From NCBI GenBank assembly GCA_947089855.1, contig CAMUML010000008.1, positions 31,540 through 95,539 of the forward strand: a stretch of 64,000 nucleotides of DNA, given 5' to 3'. Both the position numbers and the translations under genes were made by a program. The DNA is from an uncultured Eubacterium sp. (GTDB taxonomy: Bacteria; Bacillota; Clostridia; Lachnospirales; Lachnospiraceae). The notes under the pieces were generated by a model, which saw only the letters and a program-made list of their open reading frames with translations, had not been told where the DNA came from and did not search any database. This document shows, one piece after another, positions 51,022 through 63,271 of this stretch. Position 1 is the stretch's first letter. Each line of letters opens with the position of its first letter.

Positions 51022-53916
51022 ATGGCCGTAACAATCGCAGGGATTTACGAAATAGAAAAAAACATTGGTTCCGGCGGCGGCGGTATCGTCTACCTAGGCC
51101 GCCATACCCGCCTGGACAAGCAAATCGTCTTAAAAGCCGACAAGCGCAAACTCAGCGCAGGCACCGAGACGCTGCGCCGGGAAGTAGACCTCTTAAAAGG
51201 GTTAAGCCATACCTACATCCCGCAGGTATATGACTTTGTGCAGGAAGGCGACAAAGTCTATACCATTATGGATTACGTGGAAGGCACCAGCCTGGATAAA
51301 GTATTGGCAAGCGGCCAGCCCATCCCGCAAAAGGACATTGTAAAATGGGCCTGCCAGCTTTTGGAAGCGTTAAGCTACCTCCATAACCAAAAACCGCATG
51401 GGATTTTGCACGGGGATATGAAACCAGCCAATATTATGCTGCGCCCAGACGGCGATATTTGCCTGATCGACTTTAATATCGCACTGGCGCTTGGGGAAGA
51501 CGGCGCCGTCAAAGTCGGGTTCAGCAGGGGGTATGCATCACCAGAACACTATGGCTCCGCCGGGGCGCTGGCCAACCCGTTAGCAGGCACGCAGGGCAAT
51601 GTATCCAATTCAGCCGCTAAGACAGCCGCCGACCATGTCGGGAATACTGAACAGGTCAACCATCCAGCCAGCCGCCAGGCATCCAGCCAGCCGCCTTCCC
51701 GCAGCACAGCCAGCCGCACGTCCGATTCACAAAAACGGATCCTTTTAGATGCACGTTCCGACATCTACGGCCTTGGCGCAACCTTGTACCATCTGTTATC
51801 TGGGCGCCGGCCGGCACAAAACGCTGCCGAAGTCGTCCCGTTAACCGGCTGCTGCAGCCCGCAGATAGCCGCCATTATTAAAAAATCAATGGAGCCTGAC
51901 CGTGAAAAGCGTTACCAGTCCGCAGAAGAAATGCTGGACGCCTTTTTGCACCTTCGGGCAAACGACAGCCGCGTAAAGAAAAACCGGCGGCGCTTCCTTG
52001 GCTTTACCGCAGCGTCCATCCTGCTGTTTTTGGTGGGCGGCGCAGGTACGTTTATTGGGATGAAGCAGGCCGAAAACTACGAAACAGCATTAAAAATGGC
52101 CAGCTATTCCCAGGCATCTTTAGCCGACGGCGATACTGCAGCCGCAGTGAAACAGGCCATGCAGGCGTTGGAAACCGGCGACGGGGTTTTCCGGGCCGAT
52201 GCGCCAGCCGAAGCACAAAAAGCACTGGCAGACGCTTTGGGGGTCTATGAACTTTCCGATGGGTTTAAAGCAGACGGTAAGGTAGAGCTTGCAGCGGCGC
52301 CGTTTGACCTTACGGTTTCACCGGAGGGGACACGGTTTGCCGTTTCCTATGCATACGAAGCCGCAGTATTTTCCGCTGACGGCAGCGGGCCGGTGGCGGT
52401 GCGCGGGCTGAAAAAATCAGCCTTTTCCGATTGCCTGTTTTTGGACGAAGATACGGTCTTATACGCAGGCGGACAGGGCGTCGAAGCCTATAGCCTGGCA
52501 ACAGGTTCCGTCCTTTGGACAGGGGAACCGGCAGCGTATCTGGCGCTTTCCGGCGACCGGAGCGTAGCGGCGGCCGTGGACCCGCAGGCGGACTACGCCG
52601 TTTTATACAATACAGCTGATGGCAAAAAGCTCGCAGAATGCCCGTTTGCCGGGCGGCATATCAAAGAAGGAGCCAATGATATTTACGCCGACCGGGCGGA
52701 CTATATTTTGGAACTGGATAAAACTGGCAAATGGCTAGCCGTCAGCTTTTCCAATGGCGCACTTAGTGTTTTTGACACCTCGGATCCGGATAATGAACTA
52801 ATTTTATATGACAAATCAGACTATGATGTATTTAGCGGCGGTTTTTGCGGGGAACTGTTTGCCTACACAGCGCAAGGCACCGGCCAGAATTTTTTCGGCG
52901 TACTGGATACCAAGGCATTGGAATTAATCGGCAGCAAGGAATCGCGCGACAAAATGATTGTCCAGGCTAATGAAAATGGAATCTGCCTTTCCGACGGGAA
53001 CCTGCTGGCCCGGTTTGCCCCTGATACCCTGGAAGAAACCGAACTGGCCTATACGGAAGGAAATACCATCCAGGGGTATGATGTAGGGAGCCAGTTTACA
53101 ATGGCCGTAACCGATGACCATATGGTTTCCTTTTACGACAACGGGGCAAACCTGGCCAGCCAGATGGCATATGGGCAGGAAAACAGCTTTGTAAAACTTG
53201 CAGACGGCTATGCGCTCGTTGCAAACCGCGAGGAGCCTTTGGTGCGTATTTTAAAACTGGAAAGCCACAAAGAATCTGAGCTGTTTTCATACGATACATC
53301 CTATAAGCATAACGAAGCACGCGTAAGCGCAGACGGTGAATATCTAATGCTGTTTGGCTACGAGGGGTTTTGCACCATTGGCCGTGATGGAAAAAAAGCC
53401 GCCGAGTACCAGCTGCCGGATGCAGGCCAAATCTATGACCAGCAGTTTATCCGGGACGGAGAAACCTCATACCTGGAAGTCATCTGGTACGACGGCACCG
53501 TGCGCCAATACGGTATGGACGGCGCCTTGCTTTCAGAGGAAACACGCGAAACGCCGGACGCAGGGCTGGAAGAAGAATTTCTAACCGGTCAATACCGCAT
53601 CGTTTCCAGGCTGCACGAAGCCCCGCAGGTATACAGCCGAAAAAATGATAAATTTTTATCCGAACTGGAACCCGATGCCGAGCTTACCTATGTAACGCAG
53701 CTGGATAACGGGTATCTTATGACGGAATATGTCGATTCCGCCTTAAGGCGTTATGGCATACTCTTAGACGGGGATCTAAAAAAACTGGCAAAACTGCCAG
53801 ACCTGTGTGATGTATACGGCAATACCGTAGCCTTTGATTATCAAAACGGCAGCATCCGCGCATGCAATATTTATTCTTTAGAAGAATTGGCAGCATTGGG
53901 CAGGGAGTACCAGTAA
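51022..53916 (+). CDS. Membrane Ser/Thr kinase with propeller-like ectodomain
   Basis: 964 aa. The kinase domain (~5-310) has loop IGSGGGGIVYLG, Lys38 in IVLK, Glu in LRREVDLL, catalytic loop HGDMKPANIM (HGD instead of HRD; Asp132, Lys and Asn kept) and DFN instead of DFG (Asp150 kept). The residues needed for catalysis are present, so activity is possible but the regulation is unusual. A ~65-residue Ala/Ser/Gln-rich insert (~180-245) interrupts the C-lobe before SDIYGLGATLYHLLSGRRP. One helix at ~328-348, then a ~610-residue extracellular region with repeated beta-strand units resembling WD40/PQQ-type propellers (FDLTVSPEGTRFAVSY, DKTGKWLAVSFSNGALSVFD). It likely senses something outside and phosphorylates Tad FHA proteins (inference). 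Confidence 0.85.
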   Translation: MAVTIAGIYEIEKNIGSGGGGIVYLGRHTRLDKQIVLKADKRKLSAGTETLRREVDLLKGLSHTYIPQVYDFVQEGDKVYTIMDYVEGTSLDKVLASGQPIPQKDIVKWACQLLEALSYLHNQKPHGILHGDMKPANIMLRPDGDICLIDFNIALALGEDGAVKVGFSRGYASPEHYGSAGALANPLAGTQGNVSNSAAKTAADHVGNTEQVNHPASRQASSQPPSRSTASRTSDSQKRILLDARSDIYGLGATLYHLLSGRRPAQNAAEVVPLTGCCSPQIAAIIKKSMEPDREKRYQSAEEMLDAFLHLRANDSRVKKNRRRFLGFTAASILLFLVGGAGTFIGMKQAENYETALKMASYSQASLADGDTAAAVKQAMQALETGDGVFRADAPAEAQKALADALGVYELSDGFKADGKVELAAAPFDLTVSPEGTRFAVSYAYEAAVFSADGSGPVAVRGLKKSAFSDCLFLDEDTVLYAGGQGVEAYSLATGSVLWTGEPAAYLALSGDRSVAAAVDPQADYAVLYNTADGKKLAECPFAGRHIKEGANDIYADRADYILELDKTGKWLAVSFSNGALSVFDTSDPDNELILYDKSDYDVFSGGFCGELFAYTAQGTGQNFFGVLDTKALELIGSKESRDKMIVQANENGICLSDGNLLARFAPDTLEETELAYTEGNTIQGYDVGSQFTMAVTDDHMVSFYDNGANLASQMAYGQENSFVKLADGYALVANREEPLVRILKLESHKESELFSYDTSYKHNEARVSADGEYLMLFGYEGFCTIGRDGKKAAEYQLPDAGQIYDQQFIRDGETSYLEVIWYDGTVRQYGMDGALLSEETRETPDAGLEEEFLTGQYRIVSRLHEAPQVYSRKNDKFLSELEPDAELTYVTQLDNGYLMTEYVDSALRRYGILLDGDLKKLAKLPDLCDVYGNTVAFDYQNGSIRACNIYSLEELAALGREYQ

Positions 53917-53969
53917 CCAGCCAGGCTTACAAGGCGGTCCGTACACCCTGCCCTTTCACCATAGAGTTA

Positions 53970-54015
53970 GGAACTGCCTGGAAATAAAAGGTACAAATTA
54001 TTTTATGGCAGTTCC
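53970..54015. repeat. Short palindrome related to the 31764 element
   Basis: GGAACTGCC (53970) pairs with GGCAGTTCC (ending 54015), with AAATAAAA / ATTTTAT inside. It resembles the terminal motif of the palindrome at 31764 and may be an internally deleted copy; it could also terminate the kinase message. The rest of 53917-54199 shows only the SD of the next gene. Confidence 0.45.
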
Positions 54016-54199
54016 CTACCATAAAAGCGCCCGATGCCATACAGGGGAGGTGTAAAAAACAGGCGTCTGAAAGCAGCGGGAACTCCAACCGCTGCAAGAT
54101 GCGCACGCTGCCAGCCCTAAAACGGCAGGGCAGCCGTTTCACAGGTAACCGGCCATCCTGGCTTGTTGCCGCAAAAGGAGAAAGAAAGGAGAACACTAG

Positions 54200-57100
54200 A
54201 TGGACAGATTCAAAAAAGGGGTTGCAATCCTGCTGGCAGCCGTGATGTGCATCCCCGCGGGCCTGCCGCTTCCTGCAAAAGCAGGGCCAAAACCCGCCGA
54301 AGATATGGTCAAGTTCAATACCGGCAGTTTTGAATACTGTGTGGTAGACGAGGGCAAACGGGAAAGCTTAGAAGCCGATTTTTCAAAAACCTACGGCGTT
54401 CCGGTAACCGACCATGACCTTTATGAAGATAACAAGGATGCAGCCGCAGCAGCTGAAGAACTTAGCCATTATGTGGCTTATGAGCCGGATGGAAAGTACT
54501 GCATCCAGACAGAAACCGACGCCTTTTTTCCATATGAAGTGCAATTTACTTACAATGGGAAAACCGCCAGCCAATGGTTTATGGATGCTGACGATACCGT
54601 GCAGGTAGGCGGGCACACGTTTTACCTGGATGCCCCGGCTTCCGGGACAGTGGTAACGCAGATGGGCTTTCAGGTAGGCGGAGATACGGTTACGGTATAC
54701 CCGCAGGAAAAAGAGTTTACCAATGATCCAGACAGCTTGGTCCAGGGTACGTCCCTGCTTCCACTGGAGGAACGGCGGCTTACGGTAGACCTTCGTGAGT
54801 ATTCGCCGATAGAGCTTACGAAGGTTGCTGTGGATAAAATCATTACTGGGGAGGATGAACTGCCGGAAAACAGTTCTGTTATGTGGAGATACAGTACAAG
54901 CGATGCGGATTATATGACCAATTCTTTGAAAGATACCTTGGATTTGAGCAAGGATACTTATGATGGAGGATTGTATGGAGTCGAGATGATCATAGGCGAA
55001 AAGGATCAGCTTGCGTCGGACAATATCCGTTATATTGTATCGATCCAATGTAAGGAATCCTATAATTGGCTGCTTGCGGAAATCTGTGCGGATTACGAAG
55101 GACGCCAGCCGCTTACCATTAGCCGCCAGGGGTATTATGATAACAGATATAATTTAAGTGAAGAGGAAATTATTAGAAGTTTTGAGGCCTATTTTAACTG
55201 CCAGCAGGAAGTATATAAAAATGGAAATTTTTTCCTAGGCTTAAAGCTGAATAAAGAGGTTTTTCCGGATCTGGACAGCGCTTCTATCAAAGTGTTTGAA
55301 GGCAAATATTCCGAAGCGCAGCTGCAAGGAGCCCAGGATATTACTGCAAAAATCTGGAATGTTGATATGGCGGCAGAAGGAAGCGGTTATCCGGTAAATG
55401 TACGTAGGTTATCGATCAATGATTGGCAGTGGATCACACTCGTATCCTATGATGAACGCCAAAATATAACCGGATGCCTGCCAGTGCGGCTGGAGCCGTA
55501 TTTGAGTTCTGGATCGATTTCTTGTGAGTGGCTTCAGGAAAAAGAAAATAACATTTACGTTGCGAATTCTCCAGATTATAAGAGGGTAGATGGGGTAACA
55601 GAAGTTACGTATACATTGCACAGCGGGTATCCTGTAGATGGGGAATATAGATGGCAGTTATCTTGGCGTAGAGATGGCGTGAAAAAGAATTCCGAAGTGA
55701 CAGCAGCATATGTGGGCGATTATGGTTCGATTGCCACGGCAGAGTCTGCTGGGGCGGCTGAGGTCAAAGCATCTTTATTCGGAGAAGGATATACAGATGG
55801 ATATGTGGCGGATTACAGCAACGGGGTTCTTTTTTCCATATTTATAGGCCAGGACGATGATCCAAAACAGGAAAAGTACCGCTACCGTATTAAAACCGAG
55901 GCGGGTGCACTGGAAGGCCCAGGCGGGCCAAGCAGTTCTACTTATGTATGGTTTCGTAATGTGGTATCGGATGGAGCGACTATAACATCCTATAATCCAA
56001 TTTCATCTTCAAATCTGGATTCTTATGGCAATGATTATTACGGCAGTAATTTCTATACGTTTTGGATCAATAGAGAAAAAGACGGCAAGCCGGTCGATTT
56101 AACAAACCTGGCGTTGGATTTTGGTAAAAACAAAGGCGTAAGGCTGTATGCAAGCGATAGAACCGACGGAAAAGAGGAAATAAGCCGCGAAAGCTACCAT
56201 GATTTTTCGAAAGGGGCTGTACAGTTTACCGCCGCATCTGAGGATGGAAAAAATCAGGAAAACTATTTTGTCCGGATATTGCAGGCCAATTCCGAAGCAA
56301 ATAATGGAAAACTGTATGTAAACAGCTTCGATGACCCGACTGCAAATACACGGGAAGAATCCGGTACCGTTTATTCCAACCGCGAAGTGCTTTTGGATTC
56401 CTATCATAATAACCGCCACGACATCCTGGCGGCAAATGCCGGGGTTACCACAATGGCGGCACTGAAAGTGGATCTGAATTCTGAATATTTGGATTTAAAT
56501 GATTACTGGACTCTAACCGGCAACCATGACCTGTCGGGGCTACAAACAGTTGAACGCAAAACATCTTACGGGAAAATGGCAAATCTGGCAAAAGTATCTT
56601 TAAAGGCAAAAGAAGGCATCCCATCCGGCGAATACGACTTTGGGACAATGACCTTTACCTCAGAAGATAAAAAGCTGGTAGTACTTACCCTGACTGGTGT
56701 AATCGGTGACCCATGTATTACAACAAAGGAAATCCCGAACCCGACCAAATACATCCCATATGGCATAATGATCATGAACAGCAACAAATACCGATGGAAC
56801 CATGTGTTTTATGAGCTTGTCGACGGCAAGCTGCCAGAAGGGATGGAGCTTTTTGAAAACGGCGAGTTATACGGCGTTCCAAAGGAAGCAGGCGAGTTTA
56901 CGATTACGGTTAAAATGGTAAACAGCAGCGCAAACTTTAAAGATGATACCAAGACCTTTACATTTACCGTTTTGGACAACACAGACGAAAACGTAGACAA
57001 TGCCGAGGATGCCGACTACAAACTGACACAAAGGATTTCTGGTATCTATGATACAACAGCAAATGGCGATTACCTAATAATTGCAGATGGTGTATATGAG

Positions 57101-58492
57101 GAATTTGTAGATGTGTATATTGACGGTGAAAAGCTGGCAAAAGGCACCGACTACCAGGCAGAAACCGGCAGCACCCGCATTACCATCGCAGCACAGTCCC
57201 TGCCAAAATCGGAAGGGACACATACGATCGGTGTCGAATTCCAGAAAAACGGGCAAAGGGGCCAGGTAAGAAAAGCGGGGCAAAATTACAGAGTCAATAA
57301 TAGTTCTAGCAGCGGCAGTGGATCCAGCGGTGGCAGCAGTTCCGGCGGCAGCAGCTCCACAAGCAGGCCAACACCAACCCCTACGCCGACACCGGCTCCA
57401 ACGCCAACCCCTACGCCGACACCGGCTCCAACCCCTACACCAGTACCAACACCAACTCCTACGCCAGTACCGGAACCAGAACCAGAGCCAGTGGTCAGCA
57501 AAGACATCCAATACGCCAAAACCTATACCGTAAAAGCCGGTGATACCCTACGTACCATTGCAAAAAAATATTACGGGAAGGCAAGCAAATGGAAGAAGGT
57601 CTACAACGCCAACAAGGACAAGCTCCCATCTTCCAAAAAGCTGACAGCAGGCACCAAACTGACGGTCCCAGCCATAAACTATACCGTCAAGCCAGGCGAC
57701 ACCCTGCGCAGCATAGCCAAAAAGTACTTTGGCTCAGGCGATAAATGGCAGCAGGTTTACGGCATCAACCAGGACGTGGTCCCTGCCTCCAAAAAACTAA
57801 AAGCCGGTACCAAGCTGGTACTCCCAGTGCCAGTATGCTGCACCATCTATGCAGTAAAAGCAGGCAATACGTTGGAAAGCATAGCCAAAAAATTCTACGG
57901 CGACAGCAGCAAATGGGAGAAGGTCTACAACGCAAACAAAAACAAAATCCCATCCTCCAAGAAGCTGAAAGCGGGAACCTCCCTTTTTATCCCGGCATTA
58001 ACCTATACCGTGAAAAAAGGCGATACCGTAAAGGCAGTCGCGAAAAAATATTTTGGCGCAAACAGCAAATGGCGCTTTATCTACGAAGCCAACCAGGATT
58101 GCGTTACCTCTTCGCTGGAAGTAAAAACCGGCGCAAAGCTGGTACTCCCAGTCCCAGTATGCCGTACCGTCTACCAGGTAAAAGCAAAGGACACGTTACA
58201 AAGCATAGCAAAAAAATTCTACGGCAAACAAAGCAAGTGGAAAACAATCTACAACGCAAACAAGGATAAAGTTACAGCCTCCGGCAAAGTAAAAGCCGGG
58301 CGCAAACTCGTTATCCCAGCAGCAAACCACACCGTAAAAAAAGGCGATACGCTGGAAAGCCTTGCCAAGAAATACTACGGTTCAAAAGAAAAATGGCCAA
58401 AGATCTATAACGCCAACCAGGATATAATACCAGCATCGAAAAAGGCCAGTGCCGGAATGCAGCTGGTAATCCCAGTCCCGGCAGAGTTATAA
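54200..58492 (+). CDS. LysM cell-wall surface protein 1
   Basis: 1430 aa; ATG after AAAGAAAGGAGAACACTAG. Signal peptide to ~30 ([18 protein letters not shown]). Residues ~35-850 form a large, mostly beta-rich extracellular region with no domain I recognise, with conserved stretches such as [17 protein letters not shown] and [16 protein letters not shown]. Residues ~852-929 are a putative-Ig-like fold ([27 protein letters not shown]). After a Ser/Gly then TPTPAPTP linker, six LysM repeats (~1104-1430) alternate between two types, one ending in PA and one in PVPV. LysM binds peptidoglycan or chitin-like glycans, so this protein is probably held on the wall by its C-terminus and displays the large N-terminal region. 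Function of that region is unknown. The gene has a paralogue directly downstream. Confidence 0.84.
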   Translation: MDRFKKGVAILLAAVMCIPAGLPLPAKAGPKPAEDMVKFNTGSFEYCVVDEGKRESLEADFSKTYGVPVTDHDLYEDNKDAAAAAEELSHYVAYEPDGKYCIQTETDAFFPYEVQFTYNGKTASQWFMDADDTVQVGGHTFYLDAPASGTVVTQMGFQVGGDTVTVYPQEKEFTNDPDSLVQGTSLLPLEERRLTVDLREYSPIELTKVAVDKIITGEDELPENSSVMWRYSTSDADYMTNSLKDTLDLSKDTYDGGLYGVEMIIGEKDQLASDNIRYIVSIQCKESYNWLLAEICADYEGRQPLTISRQGYYDNRYNLSEEEIIRSFEAYFNCQQEVYKNGNFFLGLKLNKEVFPDLDSASIKVFEGKYSEAQLQGAQDITAKIWNVDMAAEGSGYPVNVRRLSINDWQWITLVSYDERQNITGCLPVRLEPYLSSGSISCEWLQEKENNIYVANSPDYKRVDGVTEVTYTLHSGYPVDGEYRWQLSWRRDGVKKNSEVTAAYVGDYGSIATAESAGAAEVKASLFGEGYTDGYVADYSNGVLFSIFIGQDDDPKQEKYRYRIKTEAGALEGPGGPSSSTYVWFRNVVSDGATITSYNPISSSNLDSYGNDYYGSNFYTFWINREKDGKPVDLTNLALDFGKNKGVRLYASDRTDGKEEISRESYHDFSKGAVQFTAASEDGKNQENYFVRILQANSEANNGKLYVNSFDDPTANTREESGTVYSNREVLLDSYHNNRHDILAANAGVTTMAALKVDLNSEYLDLNDYWTLTGNHDLSGLQTVERKTSYGKMANLAKVSLKAKEGIPSGEYDFGTMTFTSEDKKLVVLTLTGVIGDPCITTKEIPNPTKYIPYGIMIMNSNKYRWNHVFYELVDGKLPEGMELFENGELYGVPKEAGEFTITVKMVNSSANFKDDTKTFTFTVLDNTDENVDNAEDADYKLTQRISGIYDTTANGDYLIIADGVYEEFVDVYIDGEKLAKGTDYQAETGSTRITIAAQSLPKSEGTHTIGVEFQKNGQRGQVRKAGQNYRVNNSSSSGSGSSGGSSSGGSSSTSRPTPTPTPTPAPTPTPTPTPAPTPTPVPTPTPTPVPEPEPEPVVSKDIQYAKTYTVKAGDTLRTIAKKYYGKASKWKKVYNANKDKLPSSKKLTAGTKLTVPAINYTVKPGDTLRSIAKKYFGSGDKWQQVYGINQDVVPASKKLKAGTKLVLPVPVCCTIYAVKAGNTLESIAKKFYGDSSKWEKVYNANKNKIPSSKKLKAGTSLFIPALTYTVKKGDTVKAVAKKYFGANSKWRFIYEANQDCVTSSLEVKTGAKLVLPVPVCRTVYQVKAKDTLQSIAKKFYGKQSKWKTIYNANKDKVTASGKVKAGRKLVIPAANHTVKKGDTLESLAKKYYGSKEKWPKIYNANQDIIPASKKASAGMQLVIPVPAEL

Positions 58493-58530
58493 AAGCTGCT
58501 ATGGCATAACTCTTAGCCAGTAATCATGTA

Positions 58531-58570
58531 ATATGGTGGAAAGGTAGGAGCAGTCCCCTTTCCACCATAT
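58531..58570 (+). terminator. 14-bp hairpin after LysM gene 1
   Basis: ATATGGTGGAAAGG (58531-58544) pairs perfectly with CCTTTCCACCATAT (58557-58570). Only an AT-rich tail follows (AGAATATTTATATATT), so it is an imperfect Rho-independent terminator. The other ~320 bases of this 361-base gap (58493-58853) contain no gene; a promoter for LysM gene 2 is expected here but no clear boxes were seen. Confidence 0.55.
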
Positions 58571-58853
58571 AGAATATTTATATATTCTAGAAATATACCC
58601 GTTAGGATGTGTTAGTTGTCAATGGCAACCTGTGTAAAGTGCTGGCCATTTGCTTAATGGGTTTATACCTACATATCATGCTGCCAGCTTGTTTTGGCAA
58701 GCAGCGGAACAACAATAGAAGTAAATAGGTAAGTAATGTAAAGTAACAGAACGCAGCAGGGCAGTATGCATGGAGCCTTATACATAAAATCGTTAGTACA
58801 GCCCCAGCATACCATGCCTTGTTATAGCAAAATAAAGAAGAGGGGAATAGAAA

Positions 58854-61800
58854 ATGGGCAAATTCAAAAAATGGGCTGCATTCCTGCTATCAGCTGTGAT
58901 GTGCATTCCAGCCAGTATTCCAATGCCAGTCCAAGGGGGGGGGTGAGCAGCAAGACCCGTCCAGTAACATAATTAAGTTTAACACAGGCAGCTATGAATA
59001 CTGTGTGGTAGAAGAATCGGAACGCGATAGGATGGAATCTAAGTTTTCCGAGACATACGGTGTATCTGTATCAGAATACGGGCAATATGAGGATAACGAA
59101 GAAGCAGTCGCGGCAGCGGAGGAACTCAGCCATTATGTCACTTACGAACCGGATGGCAGCTATTGCATCCAAACGGAAACCGACGCCTTTTTTCCATATG
59201 AGGTACAGTTTACAAGTGGCGGCAAAACAGACAGCAAGTGGTTTATGGACGCCGACGATACCGTTCAGGTAAGCGGACATACGTTTTACTTGGATGCCCC
59301 ATCTACGGGGACAGTTGTGACACGGATGAGCTTGGAGGTAGGCGGGGATACTGTGGATATGTATCCAGAGGCGAAAGAGTTTACTAATGATGCGGATGGC
59401 TTGGTACAAGGGCAATCATTGCAGATGTTGGAAAGACGGGAGCTTGAAGTTGACCTTAGCGGCTATACACCGATAGAGCTTACGAAAGTATCGGTTGCCC
59501 AAGTTTTTATGGGTGAAGATATATCGCCAGAAAGCATCTTTGTTTTGGAAGAAGACATAAATTATAACGGTGGAAATTATAATGATGGAAATTATAACCA
59601 AAGTTTAATTGATGGTACGATTGACTTAAGCTATTATACTAGTTTGGGTGGAGGTATGTTCGCTATTATCGTAGGCGAGGATCAGCTTGCACCCAATAAT
59701 ACCCGTTATAGAGTAAATGTAAAATGCACAAAATCCAAAGATTGGCTTGTACCAACAATCTGCGTAGATAAGGAAGGTAAAAGGGAATTTTTAGAAACCA
59801 GTGCTGAGTATGATGATGCAGGAACTTTAGATTATCATAGAGCCAGGAACCTCACTATGGATTATTGCGGCTCGTGGCAAGGGGATTACTTTATTAGCTT
59901 GAAGCTAAATCCCGATGTATTCCCAGAAATAAACGGGCTTCCTATAAAGGTATTTGAAGGTAAGTGTACAGAAGATCAGCTTTTAAATACTCAGGATGTT
60001 ACAGAGAAAATATGGGATATTGATATGGCGGAAGCCGGGAGTGGTTTCCCGTTGTTGAATGTTAGCGACTTTGAGTCTGTTGAAGAAACATGGGAATGGA
60101 TTACATTTGCTATCTACGATATAAATAATCAAGTAATAGGATGTTTGCCAGTAGAATTAAGAACGAATAATCGTGGTAATTATGATTATAATGATGATGT
60201 GGTTCGTGTTTCTTGTTCTTATCTACGATGGGTTGGGGAAACTGCATTAGTGGAGTCTAGTAGAACTACAAGAATTGTTGACGGTGTAAAAGAAGTTACC
60301 TGTACGTTGTATAGGCAACTTGCTGTAGATGAGGAGTACTGGTTTTCATTTGAATGTCGTAAGGGTCAATATGGTTCAAGTTCATATATTACAGCAGCAT
60401 ATATAGGCAAATATGATTCGATTGCAGAGGCCCAGTCTGCTGGGGCACCTAATAGGAAAAGAGAGTTATTTGAGGATGGATATGAGGCAGACTATAGTGA
60501 TGGCGTTATGTTTACAATATTCATTGGATCTGATAACGAACCTGGACAGAGAAGATTGTGGTACTGTATCAAGACTGAGGTAGGAGATGAGAGTTCTACC
60601 AGTCACTATTTTTCTGCCTATGCGCGATTGGAAGGAGTTGTATTTGGAGAAGCAGATGATGGGATTGGAAAATACTTTATTTCATCCCCCGATTCATATG
60701 GTGATAATAATTATTATACTATTTGGGTAGCTAGAGATGATGGTGAGCCGGTTGATCTGACAAAACTTGCTTTACGTTATACTACAAATTATGGAGGAAA
60801 ACTGTATGCAGGCGATAACACAGATGGGACACCAGAAGTAAGTGGTAAAAGTTTTCATGATTTTTCAAAAGGAATGATGCAGTTTACAGCAGTATCAGAG
60901 AATGGAAAGTATTCTACGAACTATTTTATCAATGTACTACAGGCCAATTCAGAAGATAAGTCTGGGAAGCTTTACATAAACAGCTTAGAAGATACTTACG
61001 CTCAGACATACGAGGAATCCGGCATCATTTATTCCACCCGAGAGGTATTATTGGATTCTTCCCATGACCACCGGCATGACATTATAGTGGCAAATGCAGG
61101 AGTTACATCAATGGCCGCGCTGAAAGTTGACTTGGATTCCGAATACCTGGAATTGGATGATTATTGGAAATTGACAGGCAATCATGCTCTGTCAGGGTTT
61201 AAACGTATCTATCATGATTATGGTTATGATGAGGTAAAGCATCTGGCAATGATACGCCTAAAAGCAAAACAATCCATGCCGCCAGGCGATTATGATTTCG
61301 GCACACTGACCTTTACGTCAGAAGGCAAAAAGCTCCTAGTACTCACCCTAACCGGCGTAATCGGCGATCCATGCATTACCACCAAGGAAATCCCAACCCC
61401 AACCAAATATGTCCCATACGGCATGATGATCATGAACAGCAATAAATACAGCTGGAACCACGTAACCTATAAGCTTGTCGGCGGAAAGCTCCCAGAAGGC
61501 CTAGAACTTCTTGAAAACGGCGAAATATACGGCATCCCAAAGGAAGCAGGCGAGTTTACCATTACCGTTAAAATGACAAACAGCAGCAGCTTTCCACCCG
61601 ATAAAAAAACCTACACCTTTACCGTTAAGGACAATACGGACGAAAACGTAGACAACGCCGAAGATCCCGACTACAAACTCACCCAAAGGATCTCCGGCAT
61701 CAGCGATACCACACCAAGCGGCGACTACCTGATCATTGCAGCCGGAGCCTACGACGAATTTACCGACCTATATATCGACGGCGAAAAACTGGCAAAAGGC

Positions 61801-63225
61801 ACCGACTACCAGTCAGAATCCGGCAGCACCCGCATCACAATCGCATCACAGTCCCTCCCAAAATCCGAAGGCATACATACGATTGGCGTGGAATTCCGCA
61901 AAGGCGGGCAAAAGGGGCAGGTAAAAGCAGCAGCACAAAATTATAAGGTAGACAAAGATACCAGCAGCGGCAACGGTTCTGGTGGCAGCAGTTCCGGAAG
62001 TGGCTCCGGTAGCGGCGGCAACAGTTCTGGCGGCAGCAGCGGTTCCGGTAATGGTAGCAGTGGTTCCAGTGGCGGTAATAGCTCTAGCGGCGGCAGCAGT
62101 TCCAGTGGCGGCAGCAGCTCTACAAACAGGCCAACCCCAGCCCCGACGCCGACTCCAGCCCCTGCGCCGGTTCCTACGCCAACACCAACTCCAGCCCCTA
62201 CGCCAGTACCGGAACCAGAGCCAGTCATTAGCAAAGACATCCAATACGCCCAAACCTATACCATAAAAGCCGGTGATACCCTACGTACCATTGCAAAAAA
62301 ATATTACGGGAAAGCAAGCAAATGGAAGAAGGTCTACAACGCCAACAAGGACAAAATCCCGTCTTCCAAAAAGCTGTCAGCAGGCACCAAACTGACGGTA
62401 CCAGCTATAAACTATACCGTCAAGCCAGGCGACACCCTGCGCAGCATAGCCAAAAAGTACTTTGGCTCAGGCGATAAATGGCAGCAGGTTTACGGCATCA
62501 ACCAGGACGTGGTCCCTGCCTCCAAAAAACTAAAAGCCGGTACCAAGCTGGTACTCCCAGTGCCGGTATGCTGCACCATCTACGCAGTAAAGGCAGGCAA
62601 TACTTTGGAAAGCATAGCCAAAAAATTCTACGGCGACAGCAGCAAATGGGAGAAGGTTTACAACGCAAATAAAAATAAAATCCCATCTTCCAAGAAGCTG
62701 ACGGCAGGAACTCCGCTTTTTATCCCGGCCTTAACCTATACCGTGAAAAAAGGCGATACCATAAAGGCGGTCGCAAAGAAATACTACGGTGCAAACAGCA
62801 AATGGCGCTTTATCTACGAAGCCAACCAGGATTGCGTTACCTCTTCGCTGGAAGTAAAAACCGGCGCAAAGCTGGTACTCCCAGTCCCAGTATGCCGTAC
62901 CGTCTACCAGGTAAAAGCAAAGGACACGTTACAAAGCATAGCAAAAAAATTCTACGGCAAACAAAGCAAGTGGAAAACAATCTACAACGCAAACAAGGAT
63001 AAAGTTACAGCCTCCGGCAAAGTAAAAGCCGGGCGCAAACTCGTTATCCCAGCAGCAAACCACACCGTAAAAAAAGGCGATACGCTGGAAAGCCTTGCCA
63101 AGAAATACTACGGTTCAAAAGAAAAATGGCCAAAGATCTATAACGCCAACCAGGATATAATACCAGCATCGAAAAAGGCCAGTGCCGGAATGCAGCTAGT
63201 AATCCCAGTCCCGGCAGAGGTATAG
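58854..63225 (+). CDS. LysM cell-wall surface protein 2, out of frame at a G9 run
   Basis: The start is ATG 58854 (SD AGAGGGG), giving signal peptide MGKFKKWAAFLLSAVMCIPA like that of LysM protein 1. At 58935-58943 a run of nine G shifts the frame and TGA follows at once. With eight G the frame would read GGGEQQDPSSNIIKFNTGSYEYCVVEE, aligning with protein 1 ([15 protein letters not shown]), and run on to 63225 for about 1457 codons. The body from 59005 is intact: ~1000-residue unnamed region, Ig-like domain (LPEGLELLENGEIYGIPKEAGE), Ser/Gly and TPAP linker, and six LysM repeats nearly identical in DNA to those of gene 1. The gene is either switched off by slippage (phase variation) or carries a sequencing error; it does not look like an old pseudogene. 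Confidence 0.82.
58935..58943 (+). repeat. Coding G9 run (possible phase-variation tract)
   Basis: Nine G immediately after the signal-peptide coding region of LysM gene 2. Nine gives an early stop after 29 codons; eight would restore the full-length frame. This is the position expected for a contingency tract in a surface-protein gene. Confidence 0.75.
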
Positions 63226-63271
63226 CAGCCGGCACAAAAATCCAAAACAAAAAACTTAATAAAGCGTAAAA

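Noticed and set aside
59005-63225. Treating LysM gene 2 as starting at 59005
   Set aside because: That start would lack a signal peptide and SD, while a proper SD, start and signal peptide lie upstream in the frame reached by changing one G.
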